Shown piece after piece: positions 44,119 through 53,669 of a stretch of 59,044 nucleotides of DNA (position 1 is the first letter of the stretch; each line of letters opens with the position of its first letter). Source of the DNA: CAYNNP01 sp964398215 (GTDB taxonomy: Bacteria > Planctomycetota > Planctomycetia > Pirellulales > Pirellulaceae); NCBI GenBank assembly GCA_964398215.1, contig CAYNNP010000010.1, positions 1 to 59,044 on the forward strand, given 5' to 3'. The position numbers and the translations under genes are program-made. A model generated the notes under the pieces. It was not told the origin of the DNA. It saw nothing but the letters and a program-made list of their open reading frames with translations, and did not search any database.

Positions 44119-44598
44119 CTACTTGCCAAAGAAAGTACGTTTCAACCAAGCATTCTTTCTTCGTTCTAAGTCCATCAGCTTAGCAAATACATTCTTCTTT
44201 TTCTTCACGACGACAACGCCGTGATTTTGGCAGCAGCCGCAAGGAGCTGCGGCCTGTGCAATGATGGGTGACGATACGATCGGCGCGGACTGAACCATTC
44301 CGTGCCCCATATGATCAACAGGTTGTTGTTCAATGTATGGCTGGGGAAGTGGTTGCGCTTCCATCATTTGATGAGAGTCGCCCTGCATTACATGAGAGTC
44401 GGCTGGCATTGCATGTGAGTCGTGCATTGCATGTGACTCGCCTGACATTGCAGGTTTAGAGTCAACTAGTGGAGAGGGAGCAAGTGGAGCAGCTGCTTCC
44501 ACAACGTCTTGAGCGATTGCGTTCGCGTCTTGGCCATACACAGTACTTGAAAATGTAATGGCAGCGAGACCAGCAATAGCAAGAAGCATATTTCGCAT
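44119..44598 (-). CDS. Exported His/Met-repeat protein, possible metal binder
   Basis: A 159-residue protein. The start is set at ATG 44598 (MRNMLLAIAGLAA), with GGA eight bases upstream; an ATG four codons earlier (MEPT) is possible. A signal peptide ends near VYGQ. Residues about 55-85 hold four imperfect heptads SHxMxxD (SHAMHD, SHAMPAD, SHVMQGD, SHQMMEA), followed by DHMGHGM. A CGCCQNH cluster and a basic tail KKKKNVFAKL close the protein. The His/Met spacing and Cys cluster recall copper- or zinc-binding proteins. No homologue was recognised, so this remains a prediction. Confidence 0.75.
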   Translation of the reverse strand: MRNMLLAIAGLAAITFSSTVYGQDANAIAQDVVEAAAPLAPSPLVDSKPAMSGESHAMHDSHAMPADSHVMQGDSHQMMEAQPLPQPYIEQQPVDHMGHGMVQSAPIVSSPIIAQAAAPCGCCQNHGVVVVKKKKNVFAKLMDLERRKNAWLKRTFFGK

Positions 44599-44610
44599 GG
44601 TGGGTTCCAT

Positions 44611-44974
44611 TTTTGTTAGATGTCATTTTTCAGTGATTGGTCTACCTCCCAACGAGTGGTTGCAAGACCAATCAACTTGCCATGCAAATATTCAACACCG
44701 CTGGTCTGCGGAAGCCCAATTCAAAAATCTTCAGTGCAAAATCAGTGGTTACCCCGCGCGTCAAACCTTTTGCAGAAACTCTGAGTACCTGTCGTATTCT
44801 GCGGGTCAGGCTTTTCTTGATGGCTAGGCAAACAAAAGAGTTCTTGGCTGCCAAAAACGCCGCAGAGTCTGAACAGCCAGTGCAATGTCTTGGCGCCACC
44901 GCTTGTTAACCTGAACGGCTTGCACGGATTATTTGTTGATTCATTGGGCGGTACCCGGTACCGATAGCCAAGCT
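44611..44974. other. 364-bp intergenic region, nothing recognised
   Basis: No gene, RNA or repeat was found. It holds the promoter of the minus-strand His/Met-repeat gene. A perfect 12-base palindrome GGTACC-like (GGTACCCGGTACC, about 44951-44963) is the only local symmetry seen. It also covers the 3' side of the methyltransferase gene. Confidence 0.5.
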
Positions 44975-45553
44975 TTAACGGACGCAGCGATACACGAATG
45001 CCGGTGGAAGGTTACGCCATACTGTTTTGCTGCGATGCACACTGCTGAATGAGTCGTGCAGCCGTTTTGAGAATCGTTGTCCTGCCGGCAGAATGACGCC
45101 TTGCCAATATGCAAAGGTCACGAACTGGCCGCCCGTCGGTAGAACGCTGAACATCGCGTCCATGATTTCAGTTTGCAAATCGTTTGAAAACGAAGCCCAC
45201 GGCAATCCGCAGACCACGACATCCAATTGTTGGATTTTCTGTTGCTCGCAGAGCGCCGCTACGTTGCAGGCACTGTCTTGATAGATTTTGGTGTCGGGAC
45301 ATCGCTTTCCGGCGATCGCTGCCATGTCAGCGGACATTTCCACGGCAAAGAATTTTGAATCAGGATGACGCTCTCTTTCAATCGCTTCCGTGAACACGCC
45401 TGTCCCAGGGCCAAATTCAGCAATTCCTCGAGCCGATTCCCAGTCAATCCAGTCGACCATGGTCTTGACGAGATGACTGCTCGAAGGCGCGATGGCGCCG
45501 ACCTGAGTTGGATGACGTAGGAACGTCTTGAAAAAGGAAACTGTTTCTTTCAT
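44975..45553 (-). CDS. PmtA-like SAM-dependent methyltransferase
   Basis: A 192-residue class I methyltransferase. FLRHPTQVGAIAPSSSHL at the N-terminus is the hallmark of bacterial phospholipid N-methyltransferases (PmtA) and related rRNA-dimethylase-like proteins. The SAM motif I is AEFGPGTGVFTEAI (about 45-58), followed by EMSADMA (motif II) and VVCGLPWASF. Substrate is probably a phosphatidylethanolamine head group, but small rRNA-adenine-dimethylase-like homologues are alike, so this is a family-level call. It is divergent to the DUF4159 gene. Confidence 0.82.
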   Translation of the reverse strand: MKETVSFFKTFLRHPTQVGAIAPSSSHLVKTMVDWIDWESARGIAEFGPGTGVFTEAIERERHPDSKFFAVEMSADMAAIAGKRCPDTKIYQDSACNVAALCEQQKIQQLDVVVCGLPWASFSNDLQTEIMDAMFSVLPTGGQFVTFAYWQGVILPAGQRFSKRLHDSFSSVHRSKTVWRNLPPAFVYRCVR

Positions 45554-45737
45554 CCGGGTGTGTTCTCAATCACGCTGTGCTTCAACATTTGCAACTGTCT
45601 TCAGGTACGATGATAACATGCAATCTACGTTCGCAACCGCTCATTGGCTTTCGCGTCCGCCAGCGGTGAAAAAAATCTCACCACAAGTTCGGATACGTGG
45701 TCTTTACGTTCACTGGCAGCAGCAGAGTAATTCGGCA

Positions 45738-46595
45738 ATGAATCGATCACGGTTGCAAAAGCGGACATTGATGGCGGGGTTAACCTTAACCGCTTGCGTT
45801 GCATGTCACCTAATCAACCTGCACGCCGATTCTAATGATCGCGCGGTTATCGAGCACACGACAACCGACGCTGAAGCGTTTACGTTCGTGCGAATCATGT
45901 ACGACAGCACGGGCGGATTCGGAGAATCGTGGTACCGGCATGAAGGGCGAAACTGGCAGCGCTGGGAAACGGATTTCCCTCGTGCTGAGAGCAACCTGAT
46001 GCTGCGACTCTCTGAGCTTACATCCATCAACGTCAATGCAAAACCGATTGTGTTGCGACTGACGGACTCCGCACTGAATGATCATCCTTTTGTATTCATG
46101 AGCGACGTTGGCTGGCAATTGCTTTCGGAAAACGAAAAAGAATGCTTGGCTGACTACTTGGATGCTGGCGGATTTTTGTGGGTAGATGATTTTTGGGGAA
46201 AAGCAGAATGGAGTAACTTTCATGCCAACCTGGGATCATTGCGAACTGGGTGGAACTGGAAGCCGATCGCAAGCGACCATCCAATCATGTCGATTGTTTA
46301 CAACATCAAGGGATGCCCGCAAATCCCAGCAAGAATCTTCTTTGACCGGACAGGACTGGATTGGGACCCGCCCGGAGTGCATCGCTATCCAGCGGGAGGA
46401 ACTGACGGTGTCAACAAAGTCAAGTTCGTTGGTTTGTTCGACGCGACGAACCAACTGCTGGCAATTGCAACGCATAACACCGACATCGCTGATGGCTGGG
46501 AACGAGAAGGCGAATCGAAGCAGTTCTTTGAAAGGTTTTCCATCAAGTCCTATGCGTTTTCGATCAACGTTTTGGTTTACGCGATGACACACTGA
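45738..46595 (+). CDS. DUF4159 family exported protein
   Basis: A 285-residue protein. The start is set at ATG 45738 (MNRSRLQKRTLMAG), which gives a signal-like segment ending CVACHLINLHA; earlier in-frame starts add a sequence with no supporting features. DUF4159 features are FVRIMYDSTGG, WETDFPRAESNLMLRLSELT, the FLWVDDFWG block and HPIMSIVYNIKG. This family lies in planctomycete and Bacteroidetes membrane-complex operons and has no known function. Here it stands alone, divergent to the methyltransferase and convergent with the PQQ gene. Confidence 0.85.
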   Translation: MNRSRLQKRTLMAGLTLTACVACHLINLHADSNDRAVIEHTTTDAEAFTFVRIMYDSTGGFGESWYRHEGRNWQRWETDFPRAESNLMLRLSELTSINVNAKPIVLRLTDSALNDHPFVFMSDVGWQLLSENEKECLADYLDAGGFLWVDDFWGKAEWSNFHANLGSLRTGWNWKPIASDHPIMSIVYNIKGCPQIPARIFFDRTGLDWDPPGVHRYPAGGTDGVNKVKFVGLFDATNQLLAIATHNTDIADGWEREGESKQFFERFSIKSYAFSINVLVYAMTH

Positions 46596-46617
46596 CCTCG
46601 GGTTTTTTGATTTACTA

Positions 46618-46672
46618 GCGTGGCATATTTTTGTGAGCCGCTGGCGCTAGTCACGGGCCTTGAAGGCCGTTA
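46618..46672. repeat. Repeat fragment related to 81-bp element flank
   Basis: Bases 46618-46640 match the reverse complement of 24951-24973 at 21 of 23 positions (core GCGTGGCATATTT...GAGCCG). The sequence then diverges to CTGGCGCTAGTCACGGGCC, a different inner part ending in a GGCCTT/AAGGCC hairpin. It overlaps the stop codon of the PQQ gene. Confidence 0.65.
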
Positions 46673-47986
46673 CGGAGTTGGCTTGGCGATGCAGAACAAA
46701 TGATTGTTACCGCGGATCAGGATCTTATTTCCGACAATGGCGAGTGATGCACTGACTGATTCACCGATTCGATTGACAGAAACTGGCCGGGGAATCGGTG
46801 TGTTGGTCATTACCAGCGTTACGCCATCCAGGTCCGTGATGAAAACATTTCCACCCGCCCCGACAGGTGAAGCGTAAATGTTTCGCAGTTCCCCAAGTCG
46901 CATTGCACCTGGCGAATCACTACCCGCTTCGGCATCGATTCTGGTCAATATGTTTTGGTAGTGCGTCAGATAGTATAGCGCGCCGTCATAAAGAAGCGGC
47001 GATGGAACGTAGGGCGTGCCGCGGGTGCGTGTCCACAGCACGTGCTCGGTTCCCGTGATGTCGCCGCTGGCATCCGCCAGTCGAATTGCCATCATGGCGC
47101 GCTTGTCATAACTGCTGCCGACATAGATCACACCATTGTCGAATACGGGCGTTGCAACAACGTTGGCAGACAGCCCGCCGCACTCCCAAATAGTGTCGCC
47201 AGATTTCAAGTCATAGGCGCGCACACGATCAGTACCGCAAACAATCGCCTGTCGCCGCTTGTTGACGGAAACAATGGTTGGCGAACTCCATGAGGTGACT
47301 TCATCGCGCAGATTCCTCCAGCGTTCTTCACCCGTCTTGGCATTCAATGCGACAACGAACGACTGTTCTTCATGGTCCCAATTAACGATCAACGTATCAC
47401 CGGACAAGGCGGGTGAACTGCCTTCACCGTGACCGTGCTTGGTATGCATCTGCCCAAACTGCTTGCTCCAAATAACATTGCCATCAAAGTCCAGGCAATA
47501 CAAACCATGCGAGCCAAAAAAGGCGTAGACGTGCGTTCCGTTGGTCACTGGCGAAGCGGAAGCGAGACTTGCGGTGTAATGTCCACCTTCGTGGGGCACG
47601 ATTCGATTGACTTCTTTTCGCCAGCGTTCTTTTCCATTATTAAGATCGATGGCAATCACAAGAAACTGATGAGCGCTATCGACATCCAAATTGTCATGTG
47701 CTCCCGGTCGACCACTGGCTTTCGGATCCAATTTTTCTCCGACAGCAACAGCTGCGGTCACAAAAACCGTGTCACCCCAAACGACGGGCGTGCTGTGACC
47801 TCGGCCAGGGATCCCCGACTTCCAAAGAAGATTCTTGGTATCGCTCCACTCCAGCGGCGGATTTGCGTTTGTTGCGACGCCGGTGCCCAGAGGGCCACGC
47901 CAGTTGGGCCAATTTTCTGCCTGTCCTTTGACAAGGCCAACGCTGCCAAGCCAAACGATAAAGCAAGCCGCTGTTCGATAGATCAT
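46670..47986 (-). CDS. Exported PQQ-like beta-propeller protein
   Basis: A 438-residue protein with a signal peptide (MIYRTAACFIVWLGSVGLVKG). The start is set at ATG 47986; 33 residues that could be added upstream overlap the symporter gene. Propeller blades are seen as WPNWRGPLGTGVA, LLWKSGIPGRGHSTPVVWGDTVFV, AIDLNNGKERWRKEV, ALNAKTGEERWRN and AYDLKSGDTIWECGG. Despite the PQQ name, quinone binding is not implied; many planctomycete members are non-catalytic or of unknown role. It follows the symporter gene on the same strand after 23 bases, so they share an operon. Confidence 0.9.
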   Translation of the reverse strand: MIYRTAACFIVWLGSVGLVKGQAENWPNWRGPLGTGVATNANPPLEWSDTKNLLWKSGIPGRGHSTPVVWGDTVFVTAAVAVGEKLDPKASGRPGAHDNLDVDSAHQFLVIAIDLNNGKERWRKEVNRIVPHEGGHYTASLASASPVTNGTHVYAFFGSHGLYCLDFDGNVIWSKQFGQMHTKHGHGEGSSPALSGDTLIVNWDHEEQSFVVALNAKTGEERWRNLRDEVTSWSSPTIVSVNKRRQAIVCGTDRVRAYDLKSGDTIWECGGLSANVVATPVFDNGVIYVGSSYDKRAMMAIRLADASGDITGTEHVLWTRTRGTPYVPSPLLYDGALYYLTHYQNILTRIDAEAGSDSPGAMRLGELRNIYASPVGAGGNVFITDLDGVTLVMTNTPIPRPVSVNRIGESVSASLAIVGNKILIRGNNHLFCIAKPTP

Positions 47987-48009
47987 TTGATTGCCATTTC
48001 GTTGATTTT

Positions 48010-49656
48010 CTACAAAGCAAAGAACACGTAGATGGCCAAGGCCAACCCGACCAATACGCCACCCACGATCGGTGCCGGTTTCCAAGGCGTCAAATCAACC
48101 AGTTCGGCATCTACCTGAATGTAAGGTTCTGCGCGCTGCATGCCTGCTGCTCCAAGGGCGAATTGAAGTACCAGTAGCGATGCAAACACAGCGCCCATGT
48201 AGTGGAAGCCCGAGCCAAAGATAGACTTCAGCCAACCATCATCACCCCCGCCAAAGAATGTTCCCAGAATCATCAACGCCAATCCAACAAACAGCGTGAT
48301 CAGCGCCGATGTCTCATCGACTCTTTTGTTGAACATGCCAAACATGATCACAGCCAACAAAGGAATAAAATAGACACCGTTAAGAGTTTGGAAAAAGTCA
48401 AACACTCCTTCACGATTGTAAAAAATCAGAGGCGCAGCGATCATCGAAAGCACGCCCACGATCAGACTACAGACCTGTCCCGATCGCACAACGTTTTTCA
48501 TCGGCGCGTCCGGCCGCAAGTACTTTTTGTAAACGTCCAGTGAAAACAGTGTTGCCGCAGAATTCAACACAGAATTGAACGTTGACAAAATGCTGCCAAC
48601 AATGACGGCAGAGAAAAACCCAAGCAACCAATCAGGCAAAACACGCGCGACCAAAGCGCCATAGGCGCGGTTGGCAACAAATTCCCCATCTTTGTCTTGC
48701 CCGATAGCTTCGATCATTTGAGGGTCTTGCATATCCAAAACCAGGTACGCAGCGACAATGCCGGGCAGAACCAAGATCAGCGGCGCAAGTATCTTGAAAA
48801 AAGCTGCCAGCAAAACGCCCTTCTGTCCTTCGGCCAAATTCTTAGCACCGAAAGTTCTTTGAATGATTTGTTGGTTCGTACACCAATAGAAAAAATTCAG
48901 CAGCAGTACGCCTGTGAACAATGTTGGCCAGTGAGTCGCTTCCTTTTCGTTACCAAGTGAATTGAAGGCGTCTGAGTCGGCTGCGGAAATCTTCTCAAAC
49001 GCGCCCATGATTCCGCTGTCAGTGCCGGCCGCAAACTGCAAAGCGAAAAACGTGATCATCAACCCACCAACCAGTAACCCTGCGCCATTAAAAGTATCCG
49101 AAATCGCGATTGCTTTCAGGCCTCCAAAGATTGCGTAGGCACCGCCCAATAGCGTGATCAAAATCAGCAACAAGCAGATTGTTTCCAATCGTGTCCAGCC
49201 CAGTATTTCATGCAGCCCCAGCATCCCTTCCAATCCGTTTGCTCCTAGAAATAAAACAAACGGCAACAGAATCAGCATGTAGGCAACAACAAAAATGCCA
49301 GCCGTCACAGCGCGAACCTTGGGGCCATATCGTTCTTCCAGGAACTGTGGAATCGTAGCGATGCCAGACTTCAGATAGCGGGGCAAAAATACCAGAGCCA
49401 GAATCACGAGCGATAAGCCCGCGATGACTTCCCAGCACATCACCGAAAGCCCGTCACTGAAAGAACCAGCGTTCAATCCGATCAATTGTTCGGTGGACAG
49501 GTTTGTCAGCAGCAGACTGCCAGCAATGAAAACTCCCGTGAGGCTACGGCCTGCTAAGAAATATCCCTCATTCGTGCTGATGTCAGAATTGCGAGTCAAT
49601 AGCCATGTTAGAACCGCAACCAGTGCAGTGAAAAACACGAAAGTTGCTATCGTCAT
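48010..49656 (-). CDS. Sodium:solute symporter (SSS/SGLT family)
   Basis: A 548-residue inner-membrane transporter with about 13-14 hydrophobic helices. Family motifs are DISTNEGYFLAGRSLTGVFIAGSLLLTNLSTEQLIGLNAG near the N-terminus (split over the first two helices), PQFLEERYG, GGLKAIAISDTFNG, FYWCTNQQIIQR, and the SVILSTFNSVLNSAATLFSLD-like segment ILSTFNSVLNSAATLFSLD. It most resembles SGLT-type sugar/sodium symporters; the solute is not readable from sequence. The ATG has GAGAG about eight bases upstream. The PQQ-propeller gene follows in the same operon. Confidence 0.93.
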   Translation of the reverse strand: MTIATFVFFTALVAVLTWLLTRNSDISTNEGYFLAGRSLTGVFIAGSLLLTNLSTEQLIGLNAGSFSDGLSVMCWEVIAGLSLVILALVFLPRYLKSGIATIPQFLEERYGPKVRAVTAGIFVVAYMLILLPFVLFLGANGLEGMLGLHEILGWTRLETICLLLILITLLGGAYAIFGGLKAIAISDTFNGAGLLVGGLMITFFALQFAAGTDSGIMGAFEKISAADSDAFNSLGNEKEATHWPTLFTGVLLLNFFYWCTNQQIIQRTFGAKNLAEGQKGVLLAAFFKILAPLILVLPGIVAAYLVLDMQDPQMIEAIGQDKDGEFVANRAYGALVARVLPDWLLGFFSAVIVGSILSTFNSVLNSAATLFSLDVYKKYLRPDAPMKNVVRSGQVCSLIVGVLSMIAAPLIFYNREGVFDFFQTLNGVYFIPLLAVIMFGMFNKRVDETSALITLFVGLALMILGTFFGGGDDGWLKSIFGSGFHYMGAVFASLLVLQFALGAAGMQRAEPYIQVDAELVDLTPWKPAPIVGGVLVGLALAIYVFFAL

Positions 49657-49752
49657 TGAAGTTCTCTCATGGGTGGTGATGGTGGGTGGTATTCAAATTA
49701 TCACTGACTGCAACTAGAAGCACAACGTGAGAGGCAAAAGCACGAATTTAGA

Positions 49753-52700
49753 ATGACCGTCGTATCAGCGTGGAGGTTAGAATGCCAGGACTCCCGCCCT
49801 CCCGCCTTGCAAGAATTTGCCATGGATTTTGATGACGAACTGAATCCTTCGCCTGACAATGAAACTCAAGTCAGAAAAGTTGAGGGCAGAGAGACCTTGA
49901 CGACGGGCGCAAACAGTCGCAAGGAACCACCGCCGTGGGACATTGGTCATGTGATGGGCGGATTCCGCTTGGAAAAATTGTTGGGGCAAGGCAACAGTGG
50001 TTACGTGTTTCGAGCAACAGAACTTGAAACCAACGAGACGTTTCCGAAAACCTATGCCTTGAAAATACTGGTCAACGAAGAGGAGATCGCTCGCAATCGA
50101 ATTGGCTTTCGTCGGATGATGGGTTTGGTTCATCCAAATTTGGTTCAAGTCTACAGAATTCACGACTTGGGTCCCCATGGTGCGCTTTCGATGCAGGAGG
50201 TCAACGGGACAACCTTTTGCGATCGCATGCGACTTTACAAACGCTTGCACCCACACATTGCCTACTCGCGTTTGATCTCTTTGATTCGTCAATACGCTTC
50301 GGCGCTCAGCGTGATGCACGGAAACCATTTGGTGCACCGGGACATCAAGCCAGCAAACTTGATGGTTGACGGAGATGAAAACGGCTGGGTGATCGACTAC
50401 GGGCTGGTAGGAACGTATGACTCAGAGAAAGACCCCAAAGGGTTTCGTAGCTACCTAGCTGGATCACCACGATACTTTGCTCCTGAAGTAGTTTTCGAGC
50501 AGTCGTATTTGCCCGCGGGAGATATTTTTTCGCTGGGGCTAGTAACCTTGGAAGCCGTCAATGCAATCGCTGGGAAAGTGGCTTTGCGACGTGATGATGG
50601 TGATCGCGATTCAGATGCACAGTTGATTGGCGAGGCGGTTGGCGAATTAAACATCAGCGTGCCAGCGGTACTGCGTGATGCATGCGAAGAAATGCTGGAA
50701 CGCAAACCAGGCAATCGCCCAACAGCTCACGAGATTTCGCGTCTTGGTCTGCCTGGTACACGCAAGCACTTTGTGGTTTCTGGTCAGATTTATGGCCGCG
50801 ACCAGGAACAACAAACCGCAGATGAATGGCTGCAATCGATCTACAACGGCAAACCTGGGCAGCTACATATCCATGGGCCCGCCGGAGTAGGAAAGTCGTG
50901 CCTTGTGAACGAAATTGTCCGGCAAATGAAGGGCACGAACTGGGGTCAAGTTTTTCATGTCAAATGTCGACCACACGGTGACCGATCCAACGAAACCTTG
51001 AATGACCTCGCTGATCAAATCGCGCATCGCTATGCAGCTCCTGATCGCCCGTCATTGGTGCTGGATACAGTCACAGCCAGCGTCATTGAACAGACCTGCC
51101 CCGTGTTGAAGGGCGTGATCAAAGTCGATTACCAACTGCAGAGCCCGGCATCCAAATCAAGCAACCAAATCGCACTGGACGCAAGCATCCGAGTTGCACA
51201 CGAATTGATGAAAGTAGGCCCGTTGATTTTGGTCGTCGAAGACATCCACTGGGCAAGCCGCGAGACCTTGCTTTTGATTGATCGCTGGCGAACCATCGAC
51301 AACGCTATGCTTGGAATCATCACTGTGTCACGGGGCAAAGAAGCCAACCAAAAACATGCCCCCAGTGAATACCTCGAAGTAAAACCGATCAGTCATGATG
51401 CGAGTGTGAACTGGTTGGCGATCGAGGCCAGGCGTTCCGATGCGCGTATCAGCGACGATGTGATTGACGCGCTCGCGACAGCTGCTGGTGGCTTTCCGCT
51501 ACGTCTAATGGAGCTGGCTCAAGAATTTCGACAAGACGACATGCTGGCCGAATTGTCCAGCTTGTCAGAACCAGACCCGGAAGCTCTGAAGCTTGACCAA
51601 CTATGGAAAAAGCGAGCGAAAAGACTCTCCGCGAACGCTCAAAAGGCGCTGTTGTATCTCGCCAACGCGTCCGGTCCTATCTCCGGAAAGCAGCTTTCAA
51701 TGTTGATGGACTGGACCAGCACCGAAATCGAAGATGCCGTTTCCCAATTGGTCGATCAAAAACTGGCGATCGATGACGCGACCTACGGGCAGTGCATCTC
51801 AATGGTTCACGATCAAATTACTCAAGGCGTCTTGGAGAACATCGACGAAGATCAGCGACGAAAAGCCCACTTGGATTGGGCAGAAGCCTTAGCGGGCCAA
51901 AGCGATGCTTTGCAAAACCCAGGCCAGATCGCTCGCCATTTCTTTGACGCCGAAGAGCCTAGCCGAGGATTGTCGTTTGCAATTTCGGCGGCTGAACAAG
52001 CAAAGAGTTCGTTGCGTTTTCAAGAAGCTGCCAATTGGTTCACGAGCATCTTGAGTTTGGTTGTTCCGTCTGAAAAAAATAAATACATGCGATTCGCTGC
52101 AGAGTGCTATCTCGAAGCTGAATCGTTCGGTCAAGCAGCTGATATGTATCTTGAGCTTGCCGAGCAAAACGAAGCCGCCGATGATTCATTAGAATTGCGT
52201 GAGCTAGCAGCCGAATTACTGATCCGTGCCGGCAGGGTGACGGAATGCAAGAAAGTAGCCAGTGAAATATTTTGCAGCCTAGGCTTTGACCAAATCGGAC
52301 AGACATTGCGATTCGACGAGGCTCACAATTCTGCTGGACTCGATCCAAAAATTTTCGGTGCATGGAATGCTGACCAACATTCGCAACAACTAGCATTCAA
52401 GCTCTGCGTTTCGGTTCTGCGCCCAATGGCACTTTTCGATCGCCAGTATGCAGAGGCGATGGTACTTTCAGCCGACGAGATCTCGCATACTGCAACACTG
52501 GATCAGCAATTCCAAAACACCTTGAACGGCTTGGTCTTGTCTGCTCTTCGTGGAGAAAAAGTGGGTGACGAATATCGCCGATCGATGCAGCTGCTGAAAG
52601 GAATCGCGGACAAACGAAAAAACGGCGATGGCAATCTGCGGGCGCAGCACTGGGCAATGAGCAGTGTCATGAATGTAGTCCAGGGCAATTGGAATGAAGT

Positions 52701-53520
52701 CGCAGTCGATGCCGACCGTTGTCGAAATCTATTTCGGTCATCGGGGCAATCGTGGCGATTCGAACGTGTGTTTGTTGATGCATTCGCGATTCTCGCCCAC
52801 TCGAAACTCGGGCAATGGAAACTGATGCAAGCCATCGGAAGCACCGTCCACCACGATGCTCTGTGTAGTAACAATCAACTGGCCAGCTTTCTATCTTCGT
52901 CTGGCCCAGGAGTGTTGAGTTTTCTTTATCATGACAACCTAAAGCAATGGAAACGATTCCAGTCGAAAAATGAATCGATGGTTGATGACAGCCGTGGGCA
53001 ACTGGCCAGCCTTTTACATCACTATTCAGTCATTCAGCACCACATATACAGCGGGCAATTCCACTCAGCTTGGCGCCAGTATCGATTGTTTTCGAGTGAG
53101 TTTCGGTCGGTTGAACTGCCAGTCATTCGGGCCAGTCTTTATGAGGCGGGAGCGTTGATCGCTGCCCACCGTGCAAGCGAGAGCGAAAAGACGAAGTGGA
53201 CCAAGGAATCAATCGCGCTGTGTGAAAAGTTGAGCGAGACGGGATTGCCACATGCGATGGCAGCCTCTTTGTTGATCAAAGGCTTGGTGATGCGATCAAA
53301 GGACCAAGATCAGGCGCGCGAATCATTGGAGCAAGCAAAGCAACTAGCAAGAAATGCAAGGTGGAAACCAATTCACTTGGCCGCTGTTGACGCAATCTAT
53401 TCCCTTGACCCAGGAGAATGGACGGGGCGTTTGCGAGAAGCAATGAGACGTGATGGCGTAGAAGAGCCCGAACGATTCGAACGCCTGTATACGGTTCCGC
53501 TAGGCGAACGCGAATTCTGA
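49753..53520 (+). CDS. Ser/Thr kinase fused to AAA ATPase and helical repeats
   Basis: A 1,255-residue signalling protein. An ATG at 49822 (MDFDDEL) is a plausible alternative start that drops 23 residues. The kinase domain (about 71-330) has the G loop LGQGNSGYVF, Lys104 in YALKIL, VHRDIKPAN (Asp197), and DYG in place of DFG (215-217), then APE. An AAA/STAND-like ATPase follows with GPAGVGKS (375-382) and Walker B LILVVEDIHW (491-500). The rest (about 630-1,250) is helical with TPR-like pairs. This architecture is like PknK-type regulators; the target is unknown. No membrane helix is seen. Confidence 0.9.
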   Translation: MTVVSAWRLECQDSRPPALQEFAMDFDDELNPSPDNETQVRKVEGRETLTTGANSRKEPPPWDIGHVMGGFRLEKLLGQGNSGYVFRATELETNETFPKTYALKILVNEEEIARNRIGFRRMMGLVHPNLVQVYRIHDLGPHGALSMQEVNGTTFCDRMRLYKRLHPHIAYSRLISLIRQYASALSVMHGNHLVHRDIKPANLMVDGDENGWVIDYGLVGTYDSEKDPKGFRSYLAGSPRYFAPEVVFEQSYLPAGDIFSLGLVTLEAVNAIAGKVALRRDDGDRDSDAQLIGEAVGELNISVPAVLRDACEEMLERKPGNRPTAHEISRLGLPGTRKHFVVSGQIYGRDQEQQTADEWLQSIYNGKPGQLHIHGPAGVGKSCLVNEIVRQMKGTNWGQVFHVKCRPHGDRSNETLNDLADQIAHRYAAPDRPSLVLDTVTASVIEQTCPVLKGVIKVDYQLQSPASKSSNQIALDASIRVAHELMKVGPLILVVEDIHWASRETLLLIDRWRTIDNAMLGIITVSRGKEANQKHAPSEYLEVKPISHDASVNWLAIEARRSDARISDDVIDALATAAGGFPLRLMELAQEFRQDDMLAELSSLSEPDPEALKLDQLWKKRAKRLSANAQKALLYLANASGPISGKQLSMLMDWTSTEIEDAVSQLVDQKLAIDDATYGQCISMVHDQITQGVLENIDEDQRRKAHLDWAEALAGQSDALQNPGQIARHFFDAEEPSRGLSFAISAAEQAKSSLRFQEAANWFTSILSLVVPSEKNKYMRFAAECYLEAESFGQAADMYLELAEQNEAADDSLELRELAAELLIRAGRVTECKKVASEIFCSLGFDQIGQTLRFDEAHNSAGLDPKIFGAWNADQHSQQLAFKLCVSVLRPMALFDRQYAEAMVLSADEISHTATLDQQFQNTLNGLVLSALRGEKVGDEYRRSMQLLKGIADKRKNGDGNLRAQHWAMSSVMNVVQGNWNEVAVDADRCRNLFRSSGQSWRFERVFVDAFAILAHSKLGQWKLMQAIGSTVHHDALCSNNQLASFLSSSGPGVLSFLYHDNLKQWKRFQSKNESMVDDSRGQLASLLHHYSVIQHHIYSGQFHSAWRQYRLFSSEFRSVELPVIRASLYEAGALIAAHRASESEKTKWTKESIALCEKLSETGLPHAMAASLLIKGLVMRSKDQDQARESLEQAKQLARNARWKPIHLAAVDAIYSLDPGEWTGRLREAMRRDGVEEPERFERLYTVPLGEREF

Positions 53521-53669
53521 TTTTGATCGCTCGCTTCAGCGTTCGTTTCTTTCGTAGCTGACGGTACGTCCAGCGGCGCGGCTGCCATGCAAAGCGAACT
53601 TATCTACTTCGCTGTGTGTCTGCATTCCAAAATACAGACAACGAATGAAATTTAGTGTGAGCGTGAACA

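Noticed and set aside
45528..45737. Longer DUF4159 protein from base 45528
   Set aside because: The added part overlaps the divergent methyltransferase gene start and has no signal; ATG 45738 gives a credible signal segment.
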